A model generated the notes under the pieces. It was not told where the DNA came from. It ran no database searches and worked only from the letters and a program-made list of their open reading frames with translations. Shown one piece after another: positions 42,303 to 51,702 of a stretch of DNA of 64,000 nt (position 1 is the stretch's first letter; the number at the start of each line of letters is the position of its first letter). The translations under genes and the position numbers were made by a program. The DNA is from Methylomicrobium sp051061015 (GTDB lineage: Bacteria; Pseudomonadota; Gammaproteobacteria; Methylococcales; Methylomonadaceae): contig JBPFEG010000026.1 in assembly GCA_051061015.1 (NCBI GenBank), forward strand, positions 1 to 64,000, given 5' to 3'.

Positions 42303-44251
42303 GCGCAAGTCTCGCAAAAATCGAGCCGTTACTGAATCTCGAGCATATCTGCCGGACGTTCCAAAGCGGCGACAATCTGATTCGGGCCCTGGACGACGTA
42401 TCACTGAAAATCTGGCCGGGCGAGTTTGTTGCGCTCATCGGCCAGTCGGGTTCGGGAAAATCCACATTGATGAATATACTGGGTTGTCTCGACCGGCCGA
42501 CTTCTGGCACCTATCAGGTGGCGGGCAGGGACGTTTCCCTGTTCGATCCGGACGAACTGGCCGCCTTGCGCCGGGCTACCTTCGGTTTCGTGTTTCAGCG
42601 CTACAATCTGCTCGGCTCGGAAAGCGCAGAAGAAAACGTCCAGATTCCGGCCCTGTATGCCGGCGAAGATAAACCGCACCGCCTGGAGCGGGCGCGCAAA
42701 CTGCTTGCCGATCTGGGCCTCGGAGACCGCTGCGACCACCGGCCCTCGCAATTGTCCGGCGGACAGCAGCAGCGGGTCGCGATAGCCCGGGCTTTAATGA
42801 ACAATCCGCCCGTCATGCTGGCCGATGAGCCGACCGGTGCGCTGGACAGCCGCAGCGGTCAGGAAGTGATGGACTTGCTCCGCGAACTGCACCAATCGGG
42901 ACGAACGATTCTGCTGATTACGCACGATGCCGGCGTTGCCGCGCATGCCGAAAGAGTCATCACTATCAGCGACGGCAAAATCACCGAAGACTCAGCGCCG
43001 TCAGGACGAGATACCACGCATCCAGGCGTGACGATCGATCCCGGCGGCAAGGCGGGCATCCTCGCTGACATCAGCGAAGCGGTCAAAACTGCCCTGCGCG
43101 CGCTGCGAGTCAACCTGTTCCGGACCGCGCTGACGCTGCTCGGCATCATCATCGGCGTCGCGGCAGTCGTCACGATGCTGGCGGTCGGCGAGGGCAGCCA
43201 GCAGGACGTGTTGAATCAGATCAGATCGATGGGCACCAATCTGTTGTCGATCCGCCCCGGTGCGCCAGGCTTGCGCGGCGCCAGCGACGTGATCACGCTG
43301 ACGCCCGACGATGCGGAAGCGATCCAGGAACTGCCGAATGTCGAAGTTGCGCTGGCCGAGCGTAGCAGCCGGCAAACGGTGCGCTTCGGCAATATCGACT
43401 ATGCGACCAGCATTCAGGGCGTCGGCGCGGCCTTGCCCAGAGTCCGCGACTGGCCGGTCGCGGAAGGCGATTTTTTCAGCGAGCGGGATATCCGCCGTTA
43501 CGCTCCGGTCGTCGTGTTGGGCCAAACCGTCGCGCAGATTCTGTTTCCCGAAGGCTTCGATCCCGTGGGTCGCTATATCCTGATCGGCAATATTCCGTTC
43601 GAGGTGATCGGCATCATGTCGCCGAAAGGGGCGTCCGGTTTCGGCGGAGACCAGGACGATACGGTGTTCGTACCGATCAGCACCGGTCTGATCCGCCTGT
43701 TCGGGCAAAATTATCTGAACGGGATTACCGTGCGCGTCAGCAGTGTGGATGCGATTGAAGAGACCGAGGATGCGATCTCGGACCTGCTGCTGTCGCGCCA
43801 CCAGACTGAGGATTTCCGGATACGCAACATGGCGTCGATTCTGGAAACCGCGACCGCGACTCAGAATACACTGAAAGTGCTGCTCGGCACGGTCGCGGCG
43901 ATTTCTCTGCTGGTCGGAGGTATCGGCGTGATGAATATCATGCTGGTCAGCGTGACCGAACGTACCCGGGAAATCGGAATACGCATGGCGGTCGGCGCGC
44001 GCCGCCGCGACATCCTGCTGCAATTCAACACCGAAGCGGCGGTGGTCTGTACGCTGGGCGGCATTTTAGGGGTTCTGCTCGGCTACGGGGCCGGCAAGGT
44101 CATTTCGATGTTCGACATGACCGTGATCTTTTCGCCGTTGCCGGCCATCATGGCTTTCTCGTGCGCGTTCGGTACTGGTATATTGTTCGGTTTTCTGCCG
44201 GCGCGCAAGGCTTCCTTGCTCGATCCGGTCGTGGCTCTGGCGGCGGAATGA
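42299..44251 (+). CDS. macB: MacB-like ABC efflux ATPase/permease
   Basis: 650 residues. The N-terminal ATPase has Walker A GQSGSGKST, signature LSGGQQQR and Walker B LADEPTGALD. Helix 1 follows near residue 275 (LTLLGIIIGVAAVVTML), then a large periplasmic domain (about 300-520) and three C-terminal helices (KVLLGTVAAISLLVGGIGVMNIMLVSVTERTREIGIRMAVGARR). This is the MacB layout. It drives export of macrolides, siderophores, peptides or toxins; the substrate is unknown. Translationally coupled on both sides. Confidence 0.93.
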   Translation: MSASLAKIEPLLNLEHICRTFQSGDNLIRALDDVSLKIWPGEFVALIGQSGSGKSTLMNILGCLDRPTSGTYQVAGRDVSLFDPDELAALRRATFGFVFQRYNLLGSESAEENVQIPALYAGEDKPHRLERARKLLADLGLGDRCDHRPSQLSGGQQQRVAIARALMNNPPVMLADEPTGALDSRSGQEVMDLLRELHQSGRTILLITHDAGVAAHAERVITISDGKITEDSAPSGRDTTHPGVTIDPGGKAGILADISEAVKTALRALRVNLFRTALTLLGIIIGVAAVVTMLAVGEGSQQDVLNQIRSMGTNLLSIRPGAPGLRGASDVITLTPDDAEAIQELPNVEVALAERSSRQTVRFGNIDYATSIQGVGAALPRVRDWPVAEGDFFSERDIRRYAPVVVLGQTVAQILFPEGFDPVGRYILIGNIPFEVIGIMSPKGASGFGGDQDDTVFVPISTGLIRLFGQNYLNGITVRVSSVDAIEETEDAISDLLLSRHQTEDFRIRNMASILETATATQNTLKVLLGTVAAISLLVGGIGVMNIMLVSVTERTREIGIRMAVGARRRDILLQFNTEAAVVCTLGGILGVLLGYGAGKVISMFDMTVIFSPLPAIMAFSCAFGTGILFGFLPARKASLLDPVVALAAE

Positions 44252-45654
44252 TGCGAAGTAACCGAGGAGTTTTCGGCATATGCCTCGTACTTGCCGGCTG
44301 TTCGCTGGTGCCCGACTACAAGCGTCCGGTTGATACCGCGCCCGAAGCCTGGAAAAATCGGGCGCCGAAATCGCAAACCACGGAAACCCAGATTTCGCCG
44401 GAGTGGTGGAAACTGTTCGGCAGCACCGAGCTCGACCGGTTGATGACCGAAGCGCTAACCGCTAACCGTGACCTGACCGCGGCGGTCCAGCGTATCGATC
44501 AATTTCGGGCGCTCGCGAAAATCGCCGGCGCACCGCTGTTGCCTGCGGTCAGCGCCGGCGGGAGTTATACTTACAGTGACGGTTCCCGATCCAGCAGCAG
44601 TTCCCGTTCCAGTAACGGCTTTCGCTCCAGCGGCGGCCGGAGCATCTGGGAAGGCCAGTGGAATATCTCCTACGAAGTCGATTTGTGGGGCAGGCTGCGG
44701 GCCGGCCGCGACAGCGCCCGGGCTCTGGTGGACAATGCCCGTTTCTCGCTCGACGCGTTGCGGCTGACCGTGATGGGCGACGTCGCACAATCCTATTTCA
44801 CGCTGCTCGGGCTCAGGGATCGAAGACTGATCGCGGAGGAGAACCTCAAGAACATCAGCGACGTGCTGGAGATCATTCAAGCGCGTTTCGAGGCGGGCGC
44901 CGCGACCGCGCTGGATGTTGCACAGCAGCAGACCGAACGTGCGAACGCCGCCGCGCAGGTGGCCCGTCTCAGTCAGGATATCGCGCAGGCCGAGAACGCG
45001 CTCGCGGTGCTGCTCGGTCGTCCTCCGCAACAGTTCAACCCGCAGGGAAAAAGCCTGCAATTAATTAAAATCCCTAACGCCGACCCGGCCCGGCCTGCCG
45101 CCTTGTTTGAGGACCGGCCCGATGTCCGGAGCGTCGAAGCCGAACTGATTGCCGCGAATGCGGACATCGGCGTCGCGCGTGCGGCATTCTATCCGAAGCT
45201 TGAGCTCAACGCAGACAACATTTTTACCGCCGCGATGATGTCGCAGCCGGCCGGCATTGCGGTCGTGGCAGCGGCAACCTTGAGCCAGCCGATTTTTCAG
45301 GGCGGCCGTCTTGAAGGCGAACTCGAACGCACCAAGGCCCGCCGCAACGAACTGGTCGAGATTTACCGGCAAACCCTGCTGACCGCCTACCGCGAAGTCG
45401 AAGACGCGCTTGCGCTCGGCAGCCAGGCCGCGCGCCGCCGCGAGGAATTGCGGCTGTCGGTCGACAGCGCGCGGCAGGCTTACGAGCTGGGAAAGGAACG
45501 CTATCTGGCCGGCGCGACCGATTACCAGACACTGCTGAACGTGCAGCGCAGCCTGTTGATCGCGCAGGAGAGCGAGGTGCTGGCGCATGTGGATGTGCTG
45601 ACCGCCTCGGTATTACTGTACAAGGCGCTCGGTGGAGGCTGGCGGCGTTTGTAG
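44248..45654 (+). CDS. NodT-family outer membrane efflux lipoprotein (TolC-like)
   Basis: About 468 residues from the ATG that overlaps the macB stop. The frame runs further upstream inside macB, but this start gives a proper lipoprotein signal ending VLAGC. It carries two TolC-type repeats with long helices (LMTEALTANRDLTAAVQRIDQFRALAKIAGAPLLPAV and RPDVRSVEAELIAANADIGVARAAFYPKLEL), typical of NodT/OprM outer membrane factors. A Ser-rich insert lies near residue 110-130. It completes the tripartite pump. Confidence 0.92.
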   Translation: MMRSNRGVFGICLVLAGCSLVPDYKRPVDTAPEAWKNRAPKSQTTETQISPEWWKLFGSTELDRLMTEALTANRDLTAAVQRIDQFRALAKIAGAPLLPAVSAGGSYTYSDGSRSSSSSRSSNGFRSSGGRSIWEGQWNISYEVDLWGRLRAGRDSARALVDNARFSLDALRLTVMGDVAQSYFTLLGLRDRRLIAEENLKNISDVLEIIQARFEAGAATALDVAQQQTERANAAAQVARLSQDIAQAENALAVLLGRPPQQFNPQGKSLQLIKIPNADPARPAALFEDRPDVRSVEAELIAANADIGVARAAFYPKLELNADNIFTAAMMSQPAGIAVVAAATLSQPIFQGGRLEGELERTKARRNELVEIYRQTLLTAYREVEDALALGSQAARRREELRLSVDSARQAYELGKERYLAGATDYQTLLNVQRSLLIAQESEVLAHVDVLTASVLLYKALGGGWRRL

Positions 45655-45693
45655 CTTAACTTACCGGTACATTTCAAGATTTAGCGCCTGCGT

Positions 45694-45769
45694 GAATAAG
45701 CCACCTGTGAAATTGACTTGATCTGATGCATGGCTGGCCGACAAATGGGCATTGGCAGGCGGCTTATTC
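45694..45769. repeat. Long inverted repeat between convergent genes
   Basis: GAATAAGCCaCCTG and CAGGcGGCTTATTC pair over 13 bases with one mismatch, around about 48 bases. There is no T-run; it may still end both transcripts or be a small element. Confidence 0.5.
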
Positions 45770-45779
45770 ATCGAATGGT

Positions 45780-46469
45780 TTAATCCATCAAATCCAGTTC
45801 GTGCCGCAGCGCTTTTGCATTCAGTACTTCAATTGTTTTTCCATGGACCGCAATCAGTCCTTGTCGGCTTAAGCGCTGCAGGATACGGGAAAAAGTCTCC
45901 GGTCGCACCGACAGCCGGGACGCTAGAATTTGCTTAGGGGTTTCCCACTCCAGACTGTAACGATGAGTGGAGCTGTCGGGCGCCGAATGCAGCAGCAATT
46001 GAATCACCCGCATGCTGCCATTTTGCAGTGTCAACTGGTCGATATCCTGGATGGCACCGTGTAAACGCCGGCTCATGCTGCCCAGCATGCGGAGGCACAG
46101 TTCATTGGACTCCTGCAGCATGCCCAGGAATACCGTCATATCGATCCTCCATAACTTACTCTGCACGATGGCTTTGGCGCTAACCGGATAGGTGGTGGTT
46201 TGCAAAAACATCACCGCTTCGGCGAACGTTTGACCGGGCTGGATGATCTCGATCACTTTTTCCTCGCCGGCGGGCGACAGTCGATAAAGCTGAACCTGCC
46301 CGATTCGCAGCAGGTAAAAATAACCCGCCTGATCGCCGGCATGAAACAGATGTTCGTTCTCCTCCAGGCTTAAACCCTGCACGCCCGACAGTACACGGTC
46401 GAGCTGCGCATCATCCAGAATGGCAAAGAGGTAGTGCTGGCGAAAGGCTTCCCGTTTGTCGATCGGCAT
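45780..46469 (-). CDS. Crp/Fnr-family regulator, Dnr-like (nitric oxide type)
   Basis: 229 residues. A cyclic-nucleotide-type sensor domain (about 15-125) includes ENEHLFHAGDQAGYFYLLRIGQVQLYRL, then a long dimer helix and a winged helix-turn-helix (ILASRLSVRPETFSRILQRLSRQGLI). The N-terminal cysteine cluster of Fnr is absent, so it does not carry a 4Fe-4S cluster. Dnr-type proteins sense NO through heme. It is divergent from hcp, with a TTGAT-N4-GTCAA box between, which suggests it activates hcp and its reductase. Confidence 0.83.
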   Translation of the reverse strand: MPIDKREAFRQHYLFAILDDAQLDRVLSGVQGLSLEENEHLFHAGDQAGYFYLLRIGQVQLYRLSPAGEEKVIEIIQPGQTFAEAVMFLQTTTYPVSAKAIVQSKLWRIDMTVFLGMLQESNELCLRMLGSMSRRLHGAIQDIDQLTLQNGSMRVIQLLLHSAPDSSTHRYSLEWETPKQILASRLSVRPETFSRILQRLSRQGLIAVHGKTIEVLNAKALRHELDLMD

Positions 46470-46482
46470 AAAAAAATCCCGC

Positions 46483-46496
46483 TTGATTTAAGTCAA
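46483..46496. promoter_or_regulatory. Dnr/Fnr-type box between regulator and hcp
   Basis: TTGATTTAAGTCAA fits TTGAT-N4-(A/G)TCAA, the common Fnr/Dnr operator. It lies 73 bases before the hcp start and 14 before the regulator start, so it may control both. Confidence 0.75.
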
Positions 46497-46568
46497 GGAC
46501 ACTGTAGCGGTAAGGGCGTACGCTGACAAGCACTTAAAGTCACCCGTACTACCTATAAAGGAGACACT

Positions 46569-48233
46569 ATGTTTTGTTATCAATGCGAACAAACCACCCG
46601 TTCAAGCGCAGGCGACGGTTGCCACGAAGTCAAAGGCGTTTGCGGTAAAGACGAAACGACCGCGGATTTGCAGGATTTGATGATCTACGGCTTGCAGGGC
46701 GTTGCGCAATATGCCAAACGTCTGCGGCAACTCGGCGAGAATCAAACCAAGGCCGATGAGTTTATGCTGTATTCGTTGTTTACCACGCTGACCAATGTCA
46801 ATTTCAATGCCAGCCGGTTCGTCCAATTTATCAAGGAAACAGCGCAATGGCGGGATCGGCTCAAAGCGGAATACGAAACACTCGCTCTGCAGCGCGGCGC
46901 TGACATGGAAAGTTTTTCCGGCTCTGCACAATGGCAGCCTGCCGGCACCCTGCCGGGACTTCTGATCCAGGCGAAAGAGGCGGCAATCAATCTGGAACTC
47001 CAGCAACTGGGCGAGGACATCATTGGTTTGCGTGCGATGCTGCTCTACGGCATCAAAGGCGCCGCGGCCTATGCCTATCATGCCTTGATGCTCGGCTATC
47101 GCGACGATGAAATTTACGCCGGCTTTGAAGACGCGCTGGATTATCTGGCGACACATCCCGTCGATCCCGATGAATTGCTGGGCTGGGCCTTACGCATCGG
47201 CCAATTGAACTATAAAGTCATGGAAATACTGGATGCGGCCAATACCGGCACTTTCGGCGCCCAGCAAATCGGCACGGTGAATATTGCGCCGGTCAAAGGT
47301 AAGGCGATTCTGGTCAGCGGGCACGACCTGCATGATCTGGCGCAGCTGCTCGAACAAACCCAGGGCTTGGGCATCAATATCTACACGCATGGCGAAATGC
47401 TGCCGGCGCATGCCTATCCCAAGCTGAAAGCCTATCCGCACCTGGCCGGTAATTACGGGACGGCCTGGCAAAACCAGCATCACGAATTCGCCCAGTTTCC
47501 AGGTCCCATTTTGATGACCTCCAATTGTCTGGTGGAGCCCGCCAATGCCTATCGGCACCGGATTTTCACCGCCGGCCCGGTCGGCTGGCCGGGTGTAAGG
47601 CATATCGCCAACCGCGACTTTTCGCCGCTGATCGAAGCGGCGCTGGCCCTGCCGGGCTATACCGAAGATGCGCCGGAGCAGTTGATTACGGTCGGCTTCG
47701 GCCGCGATACCGTGATGAGCGTGGCGGACAAGGTGATCGATGCGGTGAAAACCGGCGCGATTCAGCACTTCTTTCTGATCGGCGGCTGCGACGGCGCGGC
47801 CCCTGGCCGCAATTATTTTACCGAAGTGGCCGAACAGGCCCCCGACGAAACGGTAATTCTGACTTTGGGCTGCGGCAAATACCGCTTCAATACGCACGAC
47901 TTCGGCAATATCGGCGGAATTCCGCGCCTGCTTGACATGGGACAGTGCAACGATGCGTACTCGGCGATTCAAGTTGCCTCGGCGCTGGCGAAAGCTTTCG
48001 ACTGCGGCGTGAACGATTTGCCGTTGTCGCTAATGATTTCCTGGTTCGAACAGAAAGCCGTGGCGGTGCTTTTGACCTTGCTGTCGCTCGGCATACGCGG
48101 CATTCGGCTGGGGCCGACGCTGCCGGCCTTTTTAACTCCGGCATTACTGGCCAGACTTGGCGAGGCGTTCGATTTGAAAGCGACCGGAACCGCCGCCGAA
48201 GATATCCGCGATGCGATGAAAACCGCAGCCTGA
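46569..48233 (+). CDS. hcp: Hybrid-cluster protein (hydroxylamine reductase/NO reductase)
   Basis: 554 residues. The N-terminal Fe-S ligands are Cys3, Cys6, Cys18 and Cys25 (MFCYQCEQT...GC...GVCGK). The hybrid-cluster ligand regions are visible in VSGHDLHDL, THGEMLPAHAYPKLK, TSNCLVEP, LIGGCDGAAPGRNYF, TLGCGKYRFN and GMGQCNDAYSAI-like DMGQCNDAY. It reduces NO or hydroxylamine and protects from nitrosative stress; in methanotrophs hydroxylamine also arises from ammonia co-oxidation. Followed after 24 bases by its reductase. Confidence 0.96.
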   Translation: MFCYQCEQTTRSSAGDGCHEVKGVCGKDETTADLQDLMIYGLQGVAQYAKRLRQLGENQTKADEFMLYSLFTTLTNVNFNASRFVQFIKETAQWRDRLKAEYETLALQRGADMESFSGSAQWQPAGTLPGLLIQAKEAAINLELQQLGEDIIGLRAMLLYGIKGAAAYAYHALMLGYRDDEIYAGFEDALDYLATHPVDPDELLGWALRIGQLNYKVMEILDAANTGTFGAQQIGTVNIAPVKGKAILVSGHDLHDLAQLLEQTQGLGINIYTHGEMLPAHAYPKLKAYPHLAGNYGTAWQNQHHEFAQFPGPILMTSNCLVEPANAYRHRIFTAGPVGWPGVRHIANRDFSPLIEAALALPGYTEDAPEQLITVGFGRDTVMSVADKVIDAVKTGAIQHFFLIGGCDGAAPGRNYFTEVAEQAPDETVILTLGCGKYRFNTHDFGNIGGIPRLLDMGQCNDAYSAIQVASALAKAFDCGVNDLPLSLMISWFEQKAVAVLLTLLSLGIRGIRLGPTLPAFLTPALLARLGEAFDLKATGTAAEDIRDAMKTAA

Positions 48234-48257
48234 TCAACCGGCTAAAAAGGAGCGATT

Positions 48258-49283
48258 ATGTCCGACCATCAAATTAAACTGACCACCCGTGACGGGCATG
48301 AATTGGTGTTTACCTGTGCAGAGGGCGACGATGTGATTAGCGCCGGCGAAGAGGCGTCGATCCTCTTGCCCTCACTTTGCAGGGATGGGGGCTGCGGCGC
48401 CTGTCTGGGGCACTGCACCGAAGGCGAATACGCGCTGGGCAGTCATAATACCAGCGTATTATCCGAAGAAGCCGCTTCGCGGCGCGACGTGCTGCTGTGC
48501 AGAACGTACCCGCGAAGCGACCTGCATATTAAGGCCTCCTACGATCATGCCCACATCCAGTTTGGTCAACAGAGAGCGCGTCAGGCCGTTATTACCGGAT
48601 TGGATGCGGTTGCGGAGAGGACGGTGCGGCTTAAATTAAGCTGGCAGGACGAGCATGCAAACAACGCGGTCGAGTTCGAACCGGGGCAATGCATGGAACT
48701 GGAAATTCCTGATACCGATATTCGCCGCGCCTATTCGCTGACCAACACCAGCAACTGGCGCGGCGAGATGGAGTTTCTGATTCGTCTGCAGCCGGAGGGC
48801 CGGTTTTCCACGTATCTGAGCCAGCAGGCGCAAGTCGGCCAGGTACTCAACGTGTACGGGCCCAAAGGCGCGTTCGGGTTGCAGGCCGACAGCCTTAATC
48901 CGGCTATTTTTATTGCCGGAGGTACCGGCCTGGCGCCGTTCCTATCGATTCTGCGCCAGTTGGCCGAATGGGGCGAAGACCGAAACATTCATTTACTGTT
49001 CGGGGTCAACCGGGAAAGCGAGTTGTTCAATCTGGATGAATTGCAGCGTGTACAGCAACAATTGCCCGGCTTTACGATGACGCCGTGCGTTTGGCTACCG
49101 GAGTCCGGCTGGTCCGGTTTTAGAGGAACGCCGGCCGATGCGTTACAGCATTATCTGCAGGATCATCCGGGTGGGTATGATATTTATTTATGCGGGCCCC
49201 CGGTACTGGTGACGGCGGCCACGCAGATCGCAATCGACCAAGGCGTCGACGCGCAACGAATTTTTTCCGAAAAGTTTGGTTGA
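48258..49283 (+). CDS. MmoC-like NADH oxidoreductase, probable Hcp reductase
   Basis: 341 residues. A 2Fe-2S ferredoxin domain (Cys41, Cys46, Cys49, Cys81) is N-terminal. Then an FAD domain (RAYSLTNTSN) and an NADH domain (FIAGGTGLAPFLSILRQ, DIYLCGPP, ending FSEKF) follow. Ferredoxin-first order and phrases such as LLCRTYPRSDL, EFLIRLQPEGRFSTYL and FGVNRESELF resemble methane monooxygenase reductase MmoC; E. coli Hcr has its ferredoxin domain at the C-terminus. Position after hcp says it feeds Hcp with electrons. Confidence 0.87.
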   Translation: MSDHQIKLTTRDGHELVFTCAEGDDVISAGEEASILLPSLCRDGGCGACLGHCTEGEYALGSHNTSVLSEEAASRRDVLLCRTYPRSDLHIKASYDHAHIQFGQQRARQAVITGLDAVAERTVRLKLSWQDEHANNAVEFEPGQCMELEIPDTDIRRAYSLTNTSNWRGEMEFLIRLQPEGRFSTYLSQQAQVGQVLNVYGPKGAFGLQADSLNPAIFIAGGTGLAPFLSILRQLAEWGEDRNIHLLFGVNRESELFNLDELQRVQQQLPGFTMTPCVWLPESGWSGFRGTPADALQHYLQDHPGGYDIYLCGPPVLVTAATQIAIDQGVDAQRIFSEKFG

Positions 49284-49601
49284 CCCGGTCATTTCTCTAA
49301 GCATCGTCAAGTATTAAGGAGCCTGAGAAACCTCACCCGTTGGCTGTAGCCGATAGTGCCAACTGGGAAAATGAACGAGGGAGAGAGAATAACAGCGCGA
49401 TCCCAAACAGATTCAATGGATTATTTTTATTTTTTTTCTGTTCCCATTTTGAGGTAAAAAGTGTAAAACGGTGCCTAAAGCGACTCAGCTTTAGCTCGAA
49501 AGCCGGTGAAAATTACGGACGGTAGAGTGTATGAGGACCTTTAAAATCGATTAAGCTCCTCTTGTTGAATTTCCTTAAGTGCTTTCCTTGTAAGAAGACA
49601 G
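49284..49601. other. Leader region of the liv operon
   Basis: 318 bases without a gene. At about 49322-49372 it contains CTGAGA, ACCCG, GATAGTGCCA and GGGAA in the order of a thiamine pyrophosphate riboswitch (THI box). The first paired element GGGGTGC is not seen. TTGGC/GCCAA (49340-49344/49358-49362) can form a hairpin. Treated as a weak candidate only. Confidence 0.3.
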
Positions 49602-50777
49602 ATGCCCAAGACGACCTTCCTTGTCCTGTTCCTGACAGTGATGATCACCCTCCTGTTGGCCGGTTGCGGCGAACCTAATACCAAACAGGACACCGTCAAA
49701 GTAGGGCTGATCGTTGAATTGACCGGCGATATGCCCGCGGTCGGCGCTTCTTCCAAAAATGCCGCCGAGCTGGCGGTCGGCGAGATCAATGCTGCCGGAG
49801 GCATCGCTATCAGCGGTAAAACTTATCCGGTCGAGCTGGTAATCGAGGACAACGCTTCCAGGCCGGACCAATCCGTAGCCGCCACTAACAAGCTGATCAG
49901 CCAGGACAATGTGATCGCGATCATCGGTCCGAATGCCAGTCTGGGCGCGATTCCCGCCGCAGAGATCGCCGAATCCAACCAGACGCTGTTGATCACGCCC
50001 TGGTCCACCAATCCCAAAACGACTCTGGACTCGAGCAGCGGCAAACCGAAGACGTATGTGTTCCGCGCCTGTTATACCGACCCGTTCGAAGGCAAGGTAC
50101 TAGCCCGGTTTGCCACCGAAAAGCTAAGAGCAAAAAAAGCTGCCGTGTTTTACGATGTGGCTTCCGAGGCGCCCAAGAGTCAGGCCGATCTGTTCCGTCA
50201 AACCTTTACGGAATTGGGCGGTCAGATCGTGGCTTTTGAAACTTACACGACCGGTGACCGCGACTTCTCCGCGCAACTGACCAAGATCAAGAGCGCCGGC
50301 CCCGATATTGTATTTCTGCCCGCCTATTACAATGATGTCGGCCTGATTGCCCAGCAAGCGCGTCGCGCCGGTATCAAACAACCGTTGGTCGGTTCCGACG
50401 CCTGGAGCAGTCCGGAGCTGATCAAACTGGCGGGCGGGGCGGTGGAAGGCGATTATTTCGCAAACCATTACGCGACCGATATCGCGACGCCGACCGCGAA
50501 AAAATTCATCGATATCTATGCGGGTAAGTACGGCAGCACGCCGGACGATGTCGCCGCACTGACCTATGATGCGATGGGATTGTTGTTTACGGCGCTGAAA
50601 AAATCACCCGTGCTCGACCGCAATAGGGTCCAAGAGGCGATGGCCACGGTTACCGATTATGAAGGCGTGACCGGTGTAATTAAGTTTGCCCCCGGGTCCG
50701 GCGACCCGGTCAAAAGCGCGGTGATCATGCAGGTGAAAGGCGACAAGTTTGTCTGGGTAATGAACGCGGCGCCATGA
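49602..50777 (+). CDS. ABC transporter substrate-binding lipoprotein, branched-chain amino acid/amide type
   Basis: 391 residues with lipobox LLAGC. The mature protein is a LivJ-like type I periplasmic binding protein: KVGLIVELTGDMPAVGASSKNAAELAVGEINAAGGI, IIGPNASLGAIPAAEIAE and a late DDVAALTYDAMGLL. It captures a small amino acid, amide or urea-like solute; the ligand is not evident. First gene of a complete five-gene operon. Confidence 0.9.
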   Translation: MPKTTFLVLFLTVMITLLLAGCGEPNTKQDTVKVGLIVELTGDMPAVGASSKNAAELAVGEINAAGGIAISGKTYPVELVIEDNASRPDQSVAATNKLISQDNVIAIIGPNASLGAIPAAEIAESNQTLLITPWSTNPKTTLDSSSGKPKTYVFRACYTDPFEGKVLARFATEKLRAKKAAVFYDVASEAPKSQADLFRQTFTELGGQIVAFETYTTGDRDFSAQLTKIKSAGPDIVFLPAYYNDVGLIAQQARRAGIKQPLVGSDAWSSPELIKLAGGAVEGDYFANHYATDIATPTAKKFIDIYAGKYGSTPDDVAALTYDAMGLLFTALKKSPVLDRNRVQEAMATVTDYEGVTGVIKFAPGSGDPVKSAVIMQVKGDKFVWVMNAAP

Positions 50778-50814
50778 GGCACAGAGTCAGTCAAGCGCCG
50801 AAAGGGGCCGGGCT

Positions 50815-51702
50815 TTGAGCGAAGCTCTGGTTTACTGGCTGCAACAGGCTTTAAACGCCCTGCAGTTAGGCGGAATTTACGCGTTGATCGCGTTGGGTTA
50901 CACGATGGTTTACGGTATCCTGACCATGATCAACTTCGCGCACGGCGACGTGTTCATGATCGGCGGGTTTTTCTGTTTTCTCTTATCTACCCAACTCGGC
51001 CTGAGTTTTGCGCCGACCTTGCTGCTGACCATGCTGGGAACCGCGCTGTTGGGTGTGATCATCGAGCGGCTCGCTTATAAACCCCTGCGTCAGGCTCCGC
51101 GTGTCTCCGCGATCATCACCGCTCTGGGTGTCGGGCTGTTTCTGGAGAACTTTACCCTGGCGCTGTCGCCCTATCCGAAGCACATCCCGATGTTATTGGG
51201 GAATGTGACCTGGAATCTGTACGGTCTTTCGATCTCGTCGATACAACTGGTCATCATCAGCCTGTCGTTGATATTGATCGGATTGCTTGACTATATCGTG
51301 CATCGCACCCCGATCGGCATGGCGATGCGCGCGATTTCGTGGGACAAGACCTATGTGCCGCTGATGGGCATCCCGGTCGATTGGGTCGTCTCGATCACCT
51401 TCGCGATCGGCGCCGGGCTTGCCGGGGCGGCAGGCTCGATGTACGCGCTGGCCTATCCGGTGATCGATCCGTACATGGGGATACTGGTCGGCTGGAAGGC
51501 GTTTATCTGCGCGGTAGTGGGCGGCATCGGCAACATACGCGGCGCGATGGTGGGGGCATTCATTCTCGGCAGCGTGGAGATCATGGTGGTGGCCTTTTTG
51601 CCGTCGACCTACCGGGATTTCGTCGCGTTCACGCTGCTGATGCTGTTGATCATCGTCCGGCCCTACGGAATTTTGGGCAAGCCGCGAGTCCAGAAAGTAT
51701 GA
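50815..51702 (+). CDS. ABC transporter permease, LivH type
   Basis: 295 residues starting at TTG, with AAAGGGG upstream. About eight helices; LQLGGIYALIALGYTMVYGILTMINFAHGDVFMIGGF is the LivH hallmark, and GIGNIRGAMVGAFILGSVEIM near the end is the ATPase-contact loop. It forms the inner membrane pore with the LivM-type partner and overlaps it by 4 bases. Confidence 0.93.
   Translation: MSEALVYWLQQALNALQLGGIYALIALGYTMVYGILTMINFAHGDVFMIGGFFCFLLSTQLGLSFAPTLLLTMLGTALLGVIIERLAYKPLRQAPRVSAIITALGVGLFLENFTLALSPYPKHIPMLLGNVTWNLYGLSISSIQLVIISLSLILIGLLDYIVHRTPIGMAMRAISWDKTYVPLMGIPVDWVVSITFAIGAGLAGAAGSMYALAYPVIDPYMGILVGWKAFICAVVGGIGNIRGAMVGAFILGSVEIMVVAFLPSTYRDFVAFTLLMLLIIVRPYGILGKPRVQKV

Noticed and set aside
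44161..44247. 29-codon extension of the efflux lipoprotein
   Set aside because: It would put coding sequence of the MacB end before the lipoprotein signal and destroy the export signal.
47190..47972. 260-codon minus-strand open frame
   Set aside because: It is the complement of hcp, which has all Fe-S ligands; high GC at third positions creates long shadow frames.
51339..51698. 120-codon extension at the start of the LivM-type gene
   Set aside because: It is an out-of-frame reading of the LivH-type gene; the ATG overlapping that stop gives the normal LivM N-terminus.
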